The position numbers and the translations under genes are program-made. A model generated the notes under the pieces. The model had not been told where the DNA came from, made no database searches, and worked only from the letters and a program-made list of their open reading frames with translations. 64,000 bases of DNA, taken from NCBI RefSeq assembly GCF_008704655.1, contig NZ_CP023688.1, forward strand, positions 6,392,001 to 6,456,000, given 5' to 3'. Numbering within the stretch: position 1 is the stretch's first letter; the number at the start of each line of letters is the position of its first letter. This document shows positions 34,880 to 43,900 of this stretch, one piece after another. This DNA is from Streptomyces rimosus. GTDB lineage: Bacteria; Actinomycetota; Actinomycetes; Streptomycetales; Streptomycetaceae.

Positions 34880-34900
34880 GGCCCCCTCGGGGGCCTTTTT
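34880..34900 (+). terminator. Classical Rho-independent terminator of the tRNA-Asn pair
   Basis: GGCCCCC (34880-34886) pairs with GGGGGCC (34889-34895) and is followed by TTTTT, 14 nt after the second tRNA. It is one of the few hairpins in the window with a U-tract. Confidence 0.9.
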
Positions 34901-35016
34901 CCTGTGCGGAGGGAACCGAACGCCCGGTGATCCAAGTCCTCTTGGACGAGCATGGCGGCCCAACGAGGACCCACCCGCGCAGCAGATCGTATGAGCGGCT
35001 ATGCTGCGGCAGACGG

Positions 35017-35034
35017 CGCGCACAAATGTGCGCG
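35017..35034. promoter_or_regulatory. Palindrome in the tRNA (CAT) leader
   Basis: CGCGCACA, AA, TGTGCGCG is a perfect 8-bp inverted repeat. A TATGCT -10-like box lies at 35000-35005 and the tRNA starts at 35047, so the palindrome falls in the predicted 5' leader. It may be an RNA processing hairpin or an operator; not known. Confidence 0.4.
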
Positions 35035-35046
35035 GCGCGCCGTTTC

Positions 35047-35123
35047 GGGGCGGTAGCTCAGCCGGTTAGAGCAGCGGACTCATAATCCGTCGGCCGTGGG
35101 TTCGAGTCCCACCCGCCCCACCA
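35047..35123 (+). tRNA. tRNA with CAT anticodon (elongator Met, or tRNA-Ile2)
   Basis: The mature body is 35047-35120 (74 nt) with encoded CCA at 35121-35123. The acceptor stem pairs GGGGCGG with CCGCCCC, with discriminator A. Anticodon loop CTCATAA has CAT at 35081-35083. It lacks the unpaired first base and the three G-C anticodon pairs of initiator tRNA. Met elongator and lysidine-modified Ile2 cannot be separated by eye. Confidence 0.92.
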
Positions 35124-35261
35124 GAAGAATCGATCTGAGCTGCGGGAACGCCGGGGTCCGGCCGTCTGGCCACATCCCGGCGCCGCACTGCGCCCGTGCG
35201 TGTGGCCTCCGTCACGTGAGCTCCTCGCGGCTGATCGCTGCGTCCCACACTCCCCGTTACC

Positions 35262-36041
35262 TCAGTGGTGATCGGCCGGCCGGTCGTAAGGAAGCAGCGC
35301 AAGCACGCGTGCCGGGAAGGCGGTGCTCTGTTGGGCGTTGCCGACGCCTACCACGATGTGTGCTCCGGTGGGTGGGAGGGAGTGCAGGTTGGTGAGTATT
35401 TCCACCTGGTAGCGGTCGTGGTCGAGGACGTATGCCTCGCAGGCGTGGAGCCGCCGGGCGCTGTCCGGGCCGGTTCCGCCGTCCGGGGGCTCGGCCGTGG
35501 TCCACATGCCGGGGTCGGTGTTGATCGTCTCGTGGCCGATCGCGGTGACCGACCGGGCGTCGAGAAGGTGGTGCAGCGCCTCCAGGGTCCAGCCGGGGGT
35601 GTGGGAGATGCCCTGGGCGTCACGGTTGTGCATGGCCGCGGCGTCGGGCCAGCGGCGCGACCAGTCGGTGCGCAATGCGGCGAAGCAGCCCGCCGGGACG
35701 TGGCCGTGCCGTTGTTCCCATTGCAGGACGTCGGGCAGGGTGAGGCAGCGGTCGGGGTCGGCGGCGACTTCCGCGGAGATGTCGAAAACGATGAGGGGCA
35801 GGACGAGTTCCCCGGCCGGGATGGCGTCGATGGTACGGCCGCCGGCCACCATTTCCGCCGGAGCGTCCACGTGGGTTCCCCACGCGCCCGCGATGCGGTG
35901 ATAGGCCGTGTCGAAACCGTCCTGTTCGATGGTCATTCCGCAGTACCGCTGCTCGTCGTCGAATTGCGGTCCGTGCGGCTGTCCGGGGGCGAAGGCATGC
36001 GTCAAATCGACTACGTGGGACCGGGTCACGCCTGTCATCAT
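35262..36041 (-). CDS. Cyclase-family (kynurenine formamidase-like) hydrolase with altered metal motif
   Basis: A 259-residue cyclase-family protein (PF04199 type). VVDLTHAFAPGQPHGPQF opens the domain and GAWGTHVDAPAEMVAGGRTI is the metal-binding region, where most members have His as the last ligand (PAHF) and this one has PAEM. TDWSRRWPDAAAM, PGWTLEALHHLLD and AIGHETINTDPG complete the fold. Relatives hydrolyse N-formylkynurenine, cyclic amides or lactones. The Glu substitution makes activity uncertain. It lies 61 nt downstream of the dimethylargininase gene, probably in one operon. Confidence 0.8.
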   Translation of the reverse strand: MMTGVTRSHVVDLTHAFAPGQPHGPQFDDEQRYCGMTIEQDGFDTAYHRIAGAWGTHVDAPAEMVAGGRTIDAIPAGELVLPLIVFDISAEVAADPDRCLTLPDVLQWEQRHGHVPAGCFAALRTDWSRRWPDAAAMHNRDAQGISHTPGWTLEALHHLLDARSVTAIGHETINTDPGMWTTAEPPDGGTGPDSARRLHACEAYVLDHDRYQVEILTNLHSLPPTGAHIVVGVGNAQQSTAFPARVLALLPYDRPADHH

Positions 36042-36102
36042 GCCGTGCCGGGAGAGCGGATGAGGTCAGCGACCTGATGGGTTCCGATGATGGGTTCTGA
36101 AT

Positions 36103-36939
36103 TCACCCGGTGTTCTTGTGCAGGTCGAGACCGCGGAGTTCCAATACGCAGCACTTCACTCCGCCGCCGCCCTTGGTAAGTTCGCTCACGTTCACGCCGA
36201 TCGGCTGGTATCCCCGGTCCCGCAGCGCCGGGAAGAGGCCGTGGGCGGTGTGCGGCAGCAGGACGTGCAGGCCGTCGGAGACGGCGTTCAGGCCGAGGGC
36301 CGCGGCGTCGGACGCGCTCGCGTGGAGCGCGTCGGGGAAGATCCGCCGCAGCTTCGCCCGGCTGGCCGGGGCGAAGGCGTCGGGGTGGTAGGCGATCTCG
36401 TCCGCGGCGCGGTCCAGGACCGTCAGGGCCGTGTCGAGGTGGTAATAGCGGGGGTCGACGAGTTCGAGGCTGAGCACGGGGCGGCCGAAGAATTCCTGCG
36501 CCTCGGCATGTGCGGCCAGGGGGGTGCGGAATCCGTATCCGGCAAGCAGGTGGGAGGCGGTGACCGCGTAGTCCCCCTCGCCTTCGTTCGTGTGTTCCGG
36601 TTCGTGGAAGGCGACTCCGTGGGACAGAAACCAGGCGCGGTGGGCGGCTGTCTCCGGTGCGCGGCTGCGGTACGAGAAGCGCGCGCCCAGCACTCGGCCG
36701 TCGATGACGGTGGCGCCGTTGGCGGAAAAGACCATGTCCGGCAGCCCGGGCCGGGCCGGCAATTCCTCCACGGTGTGTCCGAGCCCGCGCAGGCGGTCCC
36801 GCAGGCGCTCCCATTGCGAAACGGCCTCGGCGGTGTTCACCGGTTCATCGGGATCCATCCACGGCGTTTCCGAGTCGGTGACATCAAAATAGGTCGGCCG
36901 GCACATGAGATAGCAGCGGGGGGTGGCGCGGTGTGACAC
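36103..36939 (-). CDS. Dimethylarginine dimethylaminohydrolase/amidinotransferase-family enzyme
   Basis: A 278-residue guanidino-modifying enzyme. Substrate/structural motifs CRPTYFDVTD and LPDMVFSANGATV appear near residues 13-80. The catalytic His is probably in DPRYYHLDTALTVLDR and the nucleophile Cys near the C-terminus in TKGGGGVKCCVLEL. The family hydrolyses methylarginines to citrulline or acts on related guanidines. Double Cys at the active site is unusual but seen in relatives. ATG 36939 has AGGAGAGG upstream. With the cyclase it may form a small guanidine or amide degradation unit; the substrate is inferred only. Confidence 0.82.
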   Translation of the reverse strand: MSHRATPRCYLMCRPTYFDVTDSETPWMDPDEPVNTAEAVSQWERLRDRLRGLGHTVEELPARPGLPDMVFSANGATVIDGRVLGARFSYRSRAPETAAHRAWFLSHGVAFHEPEHTNEGEGDYAVTASHLLAGYGFRTPLAAHAEAQEFFGRPVLSLELVDPRYYHLDTALTVLDRAADEIAYHPDAFAPASRAKLRRIFPDALHASASDAAALGLNAVSDGLHVLLPHTAHGLFPALRDRGYQPIGVNVSELTKGGGGVKCCVLELRGLDLHKNTG

Positions 36940-37077
36940 GACCTCTCCTTGCTGACCGCGGGAATTCGTGTTCTTCCATCATGGTTCGTGCGGCGTCCGC
37001 CGAAACGGCAGGTGCGTGGGCGTTCCCCCATCGGGGGCCGGGCGGGCGTGGCACCCCATGCCGAGGACGTGCCGTGG

Positions 37078-38235
37078 TCACGCGCGGCGCTCGCCCCCCG
37101 TACGCCGTATGCCGTCCTCGGGGCCGCCGCCCATGGCGTCGGCCTCGACGAGGCTGCCGAGTCCCCGTACGCGCAAGGACGTCCGGGGCCGCTCCTCGCC
37201 GAGTGCTTCGACCGCCGCGCACCACTCGTCCAGATCGGAGTTCTTGGTCAGTTCGTCGGAGCGGGCCCTGGCGCGGGCGGAGGCGCGTTCCCAGTTGGCG
37301 GGGTCGCGCAGGGACATCAGGGCGTGGGTCCAGGCGTTGAGGTCGTCGCGGTAGGCGAAGATGCCGGCCTCGCCGAGGGACTCGACCAGGCCGGGTGTGG
37401 GGTGGGCGATCACCGGGATGCCGGAGGCGAAGGCTTCGACCGCCACGCGGCCCCAGGACTCGTAGAGGCTGGGCATGAGCATGACGCGGGAGCGGCCGTA
37501 GACGTGGGTGCGCATCTCCTTGCCGGTGACGCTGTCGAGGACCTCGCAGTTGGGCAGGCGGGGCGGGGGCATCACCTGCTGTCCGTAGGCGCCGCGGACG
37601 CCGAGGAAGTGCCACTCGGGGGTCCAGGCGGCGAGCTGCCAGAAGAGCTCGCCGCCCTTGTCCGGGTTGAGGTTGACCAGGGTCGCGCAGTCGCCCGGCT
37701 CGGTGCGGTACTCCTCGGCGAGCACGGGCGGGCGGACGACGATGGACCGCCGGGGCAGGAACTCGGCCGGGTAGCGGGCGTAGTGGATCTCGCCGTCGCG
37801 GCGGATCCACTCGCTGTTGTAGACGACGAGGTCGGCGCCTGCCGCGTTGTGGAAGCTGGTGGCGAAGTTGTCGTGACAGATGACAACTACGGGAATCTGT
37901 CGGCTCTTGGCGAGGCCGGTGATGAGGGGGACGTTCTCGAAGTGGGACAGGAGGACGTCCGCCCGCTGCGCCTCGGCGGCGAAATCGGCGCCTTCCTGGA
38001 AGGGGACGACGCGTACGCCGTCTATGTCGTAGGTCCGGTCGATGGTGCCAGGGTGGGAGAGCCAGACGGTGACGCGGTGGCCGCGTTCGGCCAGGGGGCG
38101 GAGCATCGAGTGGAGCATCCACTCGGAGCCCGCGTTGTGCGCCGGTGGGTATCCGTAGACCCGGGCCGTGATCGACATGCGCCGTGACGTACGGGGTGCG
38201 GCCGGCCTGAGCGGGCGGGATGCCACCGTGTCCAC
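37078..38235 (-). CDS. Glycosyltransferase family 4 protein
   Basis: A 385-residue GT-B enzyme. The N-domain has ARVYGYPPAHNAGSEWMLHS and GHRVTVWLSHPG. VVICHDNFATSFHNAAGADL and VVYNSEWIRRD cover the acceptor side. The C-domain has LVNLNPDKGGELFWQLAAWT, MLMPSLYESWGRVAVEAFAS and the E-x7-E nucleotide-sugar motif in that segment. It transfers a sugar from a nucleotide donor; the acceptor is unknown. It is cytosolic, with no membrane helix. GTG 38235 (GAAGGGAG upstream) is used; ATG 38178 (MSITARV) is a credible alternative. A hairpin separates it from the upstream beta-rich protein gene. Confidence 0.85.
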   Translation of the reverse strand: MDTVASRPLRPAAPRTSRRMSITARVYGYPPAHNAGSEWMLHSMLRPLAERGHRVTVWLSHPGTIDRTYDIDGVRVVPFQEGADFAAEAQRADVLLSHFENVPLITGLAKSRQIPVVVICHDNFATSFHNAAGADLVVYNSEWIRRDGEIHYARYPAEFLPRRSIVVRPPVLAEEYRTEPGDCATLVNLNPDKGGELFWQLAAWTPEWHFLGVRGAYGQQVMPPPRLPNCEVLDSVTGKEMRTHVYGRSRVMLMPSLYESWGRVAVEAFASGIPVIAHPTPGLVESLGEAGIFAYRDDLNAWTHALMSLRDPANWERASARARARSDELTKNSDLDEWCAAVEALGEERPRTSLRVRGLGSLVEADAMGGGPEDGIRRTGGERRA

Positions 38236-38270
38236 GTGCGAGGACTCCCTTCGGTCGGGGATGGTGCGGG

Positions 38271-38302
38271 CGCGCGGTGGGCAGGGGGCTGCCCACCGCG
38301 CG
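38271..38302 (-). terminator. Hairpin between the beta-rich protein gene and glycosyltransferase gene
   Basis: A perfect 14-bp stem (38271-38284 with 38289-38302) with a GGGG loop lies 75 nt after the stop at 38378 on the minus strand. Confidence 0.65.
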
Positions 38303-38377
38303 GGAGGGCGCGGGGCTACGGCGCCGTACGGCCTCGCGGGAGCGTGCGGGGATGCGACCGCCGTCCGGCGCCCCCGC

Positions 38378-39709
38378 TCAGATCTCCGTAACCCGGATCA
38401 GCGACGAAGCCGACGTGTGGTCGCCCACCTGGAAGCCCAGGCTCGTGTCGCCCAGTGGGGCCGCGGTGGACGCGGTCACCTCGACCAGGGCGCCGGACTT
38501 TGAACCCTTGCCGACCAGGGCCAGGTCGACGCTGTCGAAGGTGAGCGTCCGGCCGTCCGGCGACAGGGTTCCCTTGTAGGAGCCGACTTCCTTCCACTCG
38601 GAATTCTGTACGACCCCTACGATCAGCCGGTCACCGAGCCGCAGGCCCTTGCCCTCGGGGAGGGTGACGCGGACGCGCTGCGGGGGTACGGCGCCGTCCT
38701 CGACGGCCTGGAGTTCCACGCCCGCGTAGCGGGGTTCGCCGCCGCGTACCAGCGTCACCGGTCCGCCCGGCGACACCGCGAACTGGCCCTGGCGGCGGCC
38801 CGCCGTGTAGCGGTAGTAGACGCTGCCGAGCTGGAACGCGTCCTCGGCCTTGGCCGGGTCCCAGCTGAGGTAGCTGGGCGAGCCGTCCGGGTTGGCGGCC
38901 TGCGGCCAGACCAGGAACCGGTAGTAGCCGGGTTTGTCGCCCAGTTGCCGCAGGTCGATCGCGGGCAGCGTCACCTTGCGGCCGGTACCGGCGTCGCGGT
39001 GGCCCTCCGCCTTCTGGAGCTGCGGGGTCGGGGTGAAGTGGGACGGCGTGCCGTCCTCGTGGACGAGCTGGTAGTACACGTGGTCGCTGTTGTTGCCTGG
39101 TACGTCCTGCTCGCCCTGGCGCAGATTGACCAGATCGATGATGAACTTGTCGCCGGGGATACGGCCGTTGTCCGATACGTAGCCGAATCCGGCCTGGCTG
39201 TTGGGAGTACCGCCCCAGTTGTTGTCGTACGGCAGCCGGACGAACGGCCGTCCCACCTTCTCCGGGTCGGTTCGCGCCCAAGCGCCGGCCAGCACCTCGA
39301 TCTCCGGGTTCGCGGTGCGCACGTCGCCGTTGTCGAGCGTGACGTCGACCCGGATCTGGTACCGGCGGCTGTAGGCCGGGCGGGGGTCGGCGTCGACGTT
39401 GAGGTCGCCGCGCAGGGTGAACGTGAGCAGGTCCGAGTCGGCGAGGAAGGTCAGGTCGATGACCTCGAACTCCTGGTCGACGCCGCTGCGGCCGCGCTTG
39501 ACCTCGACGGCGTTCATGCCCGCCTGGCCGTTGCCGGTGTAGGAGTAGCGCACCGTACTGATCTTCACGCCCATCGGGACGCGGATCCGCCCGTCATAGC
39601 GGAACTCGCTGTCCCAGACGGCGAAGCGGTTCGCGTGGCCGAGGGTGCGGATGCCGGTCCATTCCGGGTCCGTGCTGTCGGCCGGGGCGGCTGTCGCGGG
39701 AGTGGTCAT
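38378..39709 (-). CDS. Unrecognised 443-residue beta-rich protein
   Basis: I do not recognise the family. There is no signal peptide or membrane helix. The sequence reads as repeated beta-sandwich-like segments, for example IRVPMGVKISTVRYSYTG, LTFTLRGDLNVDADPRP, YQIRVDVTLDNGDVRTANPE, GDKFIIDLVNLRQG and FAVSPGGPVTLVRGGEP. Cys is absent and charged residues are abundant. It looks like a structural or binding protein. AAGGAG precedes ATG 39709. It is followed by a hairpin and the glycosyltransferase gene on the same strand, which might modify it (speculation). Codon use is like the neighbours. Confidence 0.75.
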   Translation of the reverse strand: MTTPATAAPADSTDPEWTGIRTLGHANRFAVWDSEFRYDGRIRVPMGVKISTVRYSYTGNGQAGMNAVEVKRGRSGVDQEFEVIDLTFLADSDLLTFTLRGDLNVDADPRPAYSRRYQIRVDVTLDNGDVRTANPEIEVLAGAWARTDPEKVGRPFVRLPYDNNWGGTPNSQAGFGYVSDNGRIPGDKFIIDLVNLRQGEQDVPGNNSDHVYYQLVHEDGTPSHFTPTPQLQKAEGHRDAGTGRKVTLPAIDLRQLGDKPGYYRFLVWPQAANPDGSPSYLSWDPAKAEDAFQLGSVYYRYTAGRRQGQFAVSPGGPVTLVRGGEPRYAGVELQAVEDGAVPPQRVRVTLPEGKGLRLGDRLIVGVVQNSEWKEVGSYKGTLSPDGRTLTFDSVDLALVGKGSKSGALVEVTASTAAPLGDTSLGFQVGDHTSASSLIRVTEI

Positions 39710-40387
39710 GGTCGGCTCCTTGGCGGTTGGTGGCGTCCGTTCTCGATGGGTGGCGATCGTGGCGGGCACCGGGGCGGCTGCCGGTGGCGCGTCGTGGGCG
39801 GCCTGCGCGAGGTCTGGCCCTGGCGGGTGCCCGGCCCGGTATGTGACGCGGTCCCCGCCATGTGTCCGATGCGGTACGGGACCACGTATGTGACCGCGGA
39901 CAAGTGATGATGCGGTGCGCCGCGTCGAACAAGGCTGACCCGGGACGGGGAGCGTGTGAAAGGGGCTCACGTGTGGGCCCGTGGTTCCCTGCCACGGGTA
40001 CGGAGCCGTACCGCCGCGCATCAGATGACGAAACGCGTCACACGCGCCCCGTATGAGCACCGCATTACCGCCCCGCCCGCCCCATGGCTCCCCCTCGCCC
40101 CCGACGTATCCCGCGGACCGGCCCCGAGCCGCACCTGAAGCGGCACACAATGACCGGGACCCGTTCCGGCGGATTCAGCCAGCGCGGGGACGTTTCCGCA
40201 GACAGGGGCACCCGTGAAGGCGCCGCCTCCTGGCCACGCCCCCGGGATGAAGCACTCGGCCGGCAGCTCGGCGCGGCCGTGACCGGATGCCGATTCGAAC
40301 GTGCCGTCGGCCGGTTGCCCCCGATGTGGTGCCGCGGTGAGCGGCCCTGGCGTGAGCTCGCCCCCGAACACGACATACCCGCCGCGC
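39710..40387. other. 678-bp gap without a recognisable gene
   Basis: A possible plus-strand ORF (ATG 40150 to 40464; MTGTRSGGFSQRGDVSADRG and a Pro-rich tail) overlaps the end of the PucR-type gene and has no family signature. It is probably not coding. The part from 39840 to 40030 is less GC-rich than its surroundings and could hold the promoter of the leftward gene. Nothing else is supported. Confidence 0.35.
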
Positions 40388-40744
40388 TTACGCCGCCCCC
40401 TCTCCCGCCCCCGCCCGGCAGAGCAGCGCCGCCCGTAGGTCGAGGCGGTGGGACAGGCGGGTGAGATCGCGGCCGGTGAGGTGTTCTATGCGCTGGATGC
40501 GGTAGCGGACGGTGTTGACGTGGAGGTGGAGGGCGGCGGCGGTGCGGGACCAGGAGGCGTCGTGGTGGAGGAACGTTTCCAGGGTGTGCAGCAGGGTGCC
40601 GGTCCGGTCGTGTTCGGGGAGGAGGGGGCGCAGGGTGCGGGCGCTGAAGACGGCGCGCACGTCGGCGGGGACGGCGGCGAGCAGCCGTTCGAGGGTGGCG
40701 GGGGCGGAGCCCTCCCCGGGTAGCGGCGGGGTGGTGTGCGGCAT
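40388..40744 (-). CDS. PucR-type helix-turn-helix protein, only the C-terminal domain
   Basis: A 118-residue protein that matches only the C-terminal HTH of PucR/CdaR regulators: LLHTLETFLHHDASWSRTAA, ALHLHVNTVRYRIQRIEHLT and LDLRAALLC. The N-terminal purine-catabolism and GGDEF-like domains, normally about 350-400 residues, are absent. ATG 40744 has GAGGAG at proper distance; GTG 40804 would add 20 residues. It is divergent from the xanthine-dehydrogenase fusion, which suggests local control of purine catabolism. It is either a 5'-truncated remnant or a functional mini-regulator. Confidence 0.75.
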   Translation of the reverse strand: MPHTTPPLPGEGSAPATLERLLAAVPADVRAVFSARTLRPLLPEHDRTGTLLHTLETFLHHDASWSRTAAALHLHVNTVRYRIQRIEHLTGRDLTRLSHRLDLRAALLCRAGAGEGAA

Positions 40745-40949
40745 GGGACGTGCTCCTCGTACCGTCCCGGGCGCCGGGCCCGGGGCTTGGCCGTGCGCAC
40801 TCACCAGGTGAGAGCGCGGAATCGCATCGTAAATGCCAGGGGATTGGGCGGGGTAGTCACGCTGATGCCAGGAAGGGTGGACCTACGGGGGGATGACTTT
40901 CCGTGCGTTGCGGCGGCCGTACGGAGGGCGTGCTTGTTTCACTCGGTGC

Positions 40950-43900
40950 ATGGACCTGAATACGGTGCGGGAGGTCCGGGACGCCCGGGAACGGCCGGAA
41001 TGGCGGCCGGGGGACGCCTGGCTCGGCGGCGGTACGTACCTCTTCTCCGAGCCGCAGCCCGGGGTGCGGCGGCTGCTGGATCTGGGCCGGACGGGCTGGG
41101 AGCCGCTGCGGTGGCGGCCGGACGGCACGCTGGAGATCGCGGCGACGTGCACCATCGCGGAGGTGTCCCGCTTCGGCCGGGGCCTCGGACGGCTGGCGGG
41201 GCCGCTCTTCGAGCAGTGCTGCCGCGCCTTCCTGGCCTCGTTCAAGATCTGGAACACGGCCACCGTCGGGGGAAACGTCTGCCTCGCGCTGCCTGCCGCC
41301 CCGATGGTCTCGCTGGCGGCGGCGCTGGACGGCAGTTGCCTGCTGCTGGCCCGCGACGGAACCGCCCGGCGGCTGCCGGTTATTGACCTTGTCGTCGGGG
41401 CTGGGCGCAACGCCCTGGCCGAAGGCGAATTGTTGCGCTCGGTCACGCTGCCGGCCCGAGCGCTGGAACGCCGTACGGCATTCCGGCAGACATCGCTGCA
41501 CGGGCTCGGGCGCTCGGCCGCGCTGCTGATCGGGACGCGGGAGCCGCTGGACGGCGCGTTCACCCTGACGATCACCGCCGCCACCGTACGGCCGGTCCGG
41601 CTGCGCTTCCCGGCCCTCCCGGACGCCGGCGCCCTGCGGGCGGCGATCGGGCGGGCGGTGCCGGACGGCGGCTGGTTCGACGACGTCCACGGGCTGCCCG
41701 AGTGGCGGCGGCACATGACGTACCGGATGGGGGAGGAGATCCGGGAGGAGCTGGGGGCGCAGGTGGGCGGGAATGCGTTGGTCACGCTGGCGGGCGGGAG
41801 TGCGGTGGTCCCGCAGGCGACGCTCGGTCCGTCGCCGTCCCCACCCGCGCGCCCGCGCCCCGCCCCCTTCCGTACCGAAACAAACGGTGCTTCCACCCCC
41901 TTCCGTACCGCAGCCAACGACGCCCCCACCCCCTTCCGCACCGAAGTCAACGGCACCCCCACCCCCACCCCACCCCGCCCCGGCCAATGTCTGCGTACCT
42001 ACCTGCGCGAGCGCGGCTGGTGCGGTGTCAAGAAGGGGTGTGACGCGGGGGACTGCGGGGCGTGCACGGTTCATGTGGACGGGGAGCCGGTGCACAGCTG
42101 CGTGTATCCGGCTCTGCGGGCCGACGGGCGGAAGGTCACCACGGTGGAAGGGCTGGCCGATCCGGTGAGCGGTCAACTGCACGCCGTGCAGCGGCGGTTC
42201 CTGGAGGCGCAGGGCTTTCAGTGCGGCTTCTGTACGGCAGGCTTTTTGATGACCACGGCGGCGCTCGACGCCGATCTGTCAGCCGACCTGCCGCGCGCGT
42301 TCAAGGGGAATCTGTGCCGTTGCACCGGCTATCGGGCCATCGAGGATGCCGTACGAGGTGTCCGGCATACGGAGGACGCGGCGGCGGGCTGCGGTGTCGG
42401 CCGTAACGTTCCCGCGCCCGGCGCTCCGGACGTGGTCACCGGCCGGGCGCGCTACACCTTCGACATCGACCTCGGTACCGCTGCCCTGCCCGGCCTGCTG
42501 CACATGAAGCTGCTGCGTTCGCCGCACGCCCACGCCCGGATCACCGCCATCGACACGCGCGCCGCGCTGCGCGTGCCCGGAGTGCACGCGGTTTTCACCC
42601 ACCATGACGCGCCCGGCCGCCATTTCTCCACCGCCCAGCACGAGCACCCGGAGGACGACCCGTCCGACACCCGGCTCCTGGACGACACGGTGCGCCATGT
42701 GGGCCAGCGGGTCGCCGCGGTGGTCGCGGACAGTGAGGCGGCGGCGGAGGAGGGCTGCCGCCGGGTGGTGGTGACGTACGAGGTGCTGCCCGCGGTGCTG
42801 GACGCGGAGGAGGCCATGCGGCCGGGCGCCCCGGTCGTGCACGACAAGGGGGAGTGGGCGGGGATCGCGCGGCCCGGTGCCAATGTGGCGGGTGAGGTGC
42901 ACGGGGAGACCGGTGACGTGGCGCGTGGGTTCGCGGCGGCCGATGTGGTGTACGAGGAGACCTTCCGAACGCAGCGGGCGCAGCACGCGAGCCTGGAGAC
43001 GCACGGCGCGCTGGCGTACTTCGAGCCGGGGGAGAAGTCGGCGGGGCCGCAAGAGCGGCTGGTTGTCCGTACCAGTACTCAGGTGCCGTTTCTCGTGCGC
43101 CGTTCCCTCTGCGCGCTGCTGGACCTGCCGCCCGAGTCGGTACGCGTCGTCGCGGGGCGGGTCGGCGGTGCCTTCGGCGGCAAGCAGGAGCTCCTCGTCG
43201 AGGATGTCGTGGCGCTGGCGGCGCTGCGTACCGGGCGGCCGGTGAAGCTGGAGTTCACCCGCGAGGAGCAGTTCACAGGCGCTACCACTCGGCACCCGTT
43301 CACCGTACGGGTCAAGGTGGGGGCACGCCGGGACGGCACACTCACCGCGCTCCAGCTGTACGTGGTGTCCGACACCGGCGCGTACGGCAACCACGCCGGC
43401 AGCGTCCTGATGCACGGCTGCGGCGACGCCCTGGCCCTCTACCGCTGTCCCAACAAGAAGGCGGACGGTTTCGCCGCGTACACCCACACCGTCCCGGCCG
43501 GTGCCTTCCGCGGGTACGGGCTCGGGCAGGTCGTCTTCGCGCTGGAGAGCGCGCTGGACGAGCTGGCGCGGCAGCTGGGACTCGATCCGCTGGCGGTGCG
43601 GGAGCGCAATGTGGTGCGGCCCGGCGACGAGCTGGAGACGGTGGTCGGCGCGGAAAGCGACCTGCGTATCGGGAGTTACGGGCTGGACGCTTGCCTGGAG
43701 GTGCTGCGTGCGGCATCCGCGTCCCAAGGCGCCGGGGAGCCCGCCGCTCCGGACGGCTGGCTGGTGGGCGAGGGCAGTGCCCTGACGATGATCGCCGCAG
43801 GCGGGCCCGGCGGGCACTTCGCCGACGCCCGGATGACGCTGACCGCCGACGGCGCGTACGAACTGGCCGTCGGCACGACCGAATCCGGCAGCGGCGCCAC

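Noticed and set aside
40150..40464. Plus-strand ORF in the gap before the PucR-like gene.
   Set aside because: No ribosome binding site of note, a Pro/Gly-rich tail, and antisense overlap with a recognised HTH domain.
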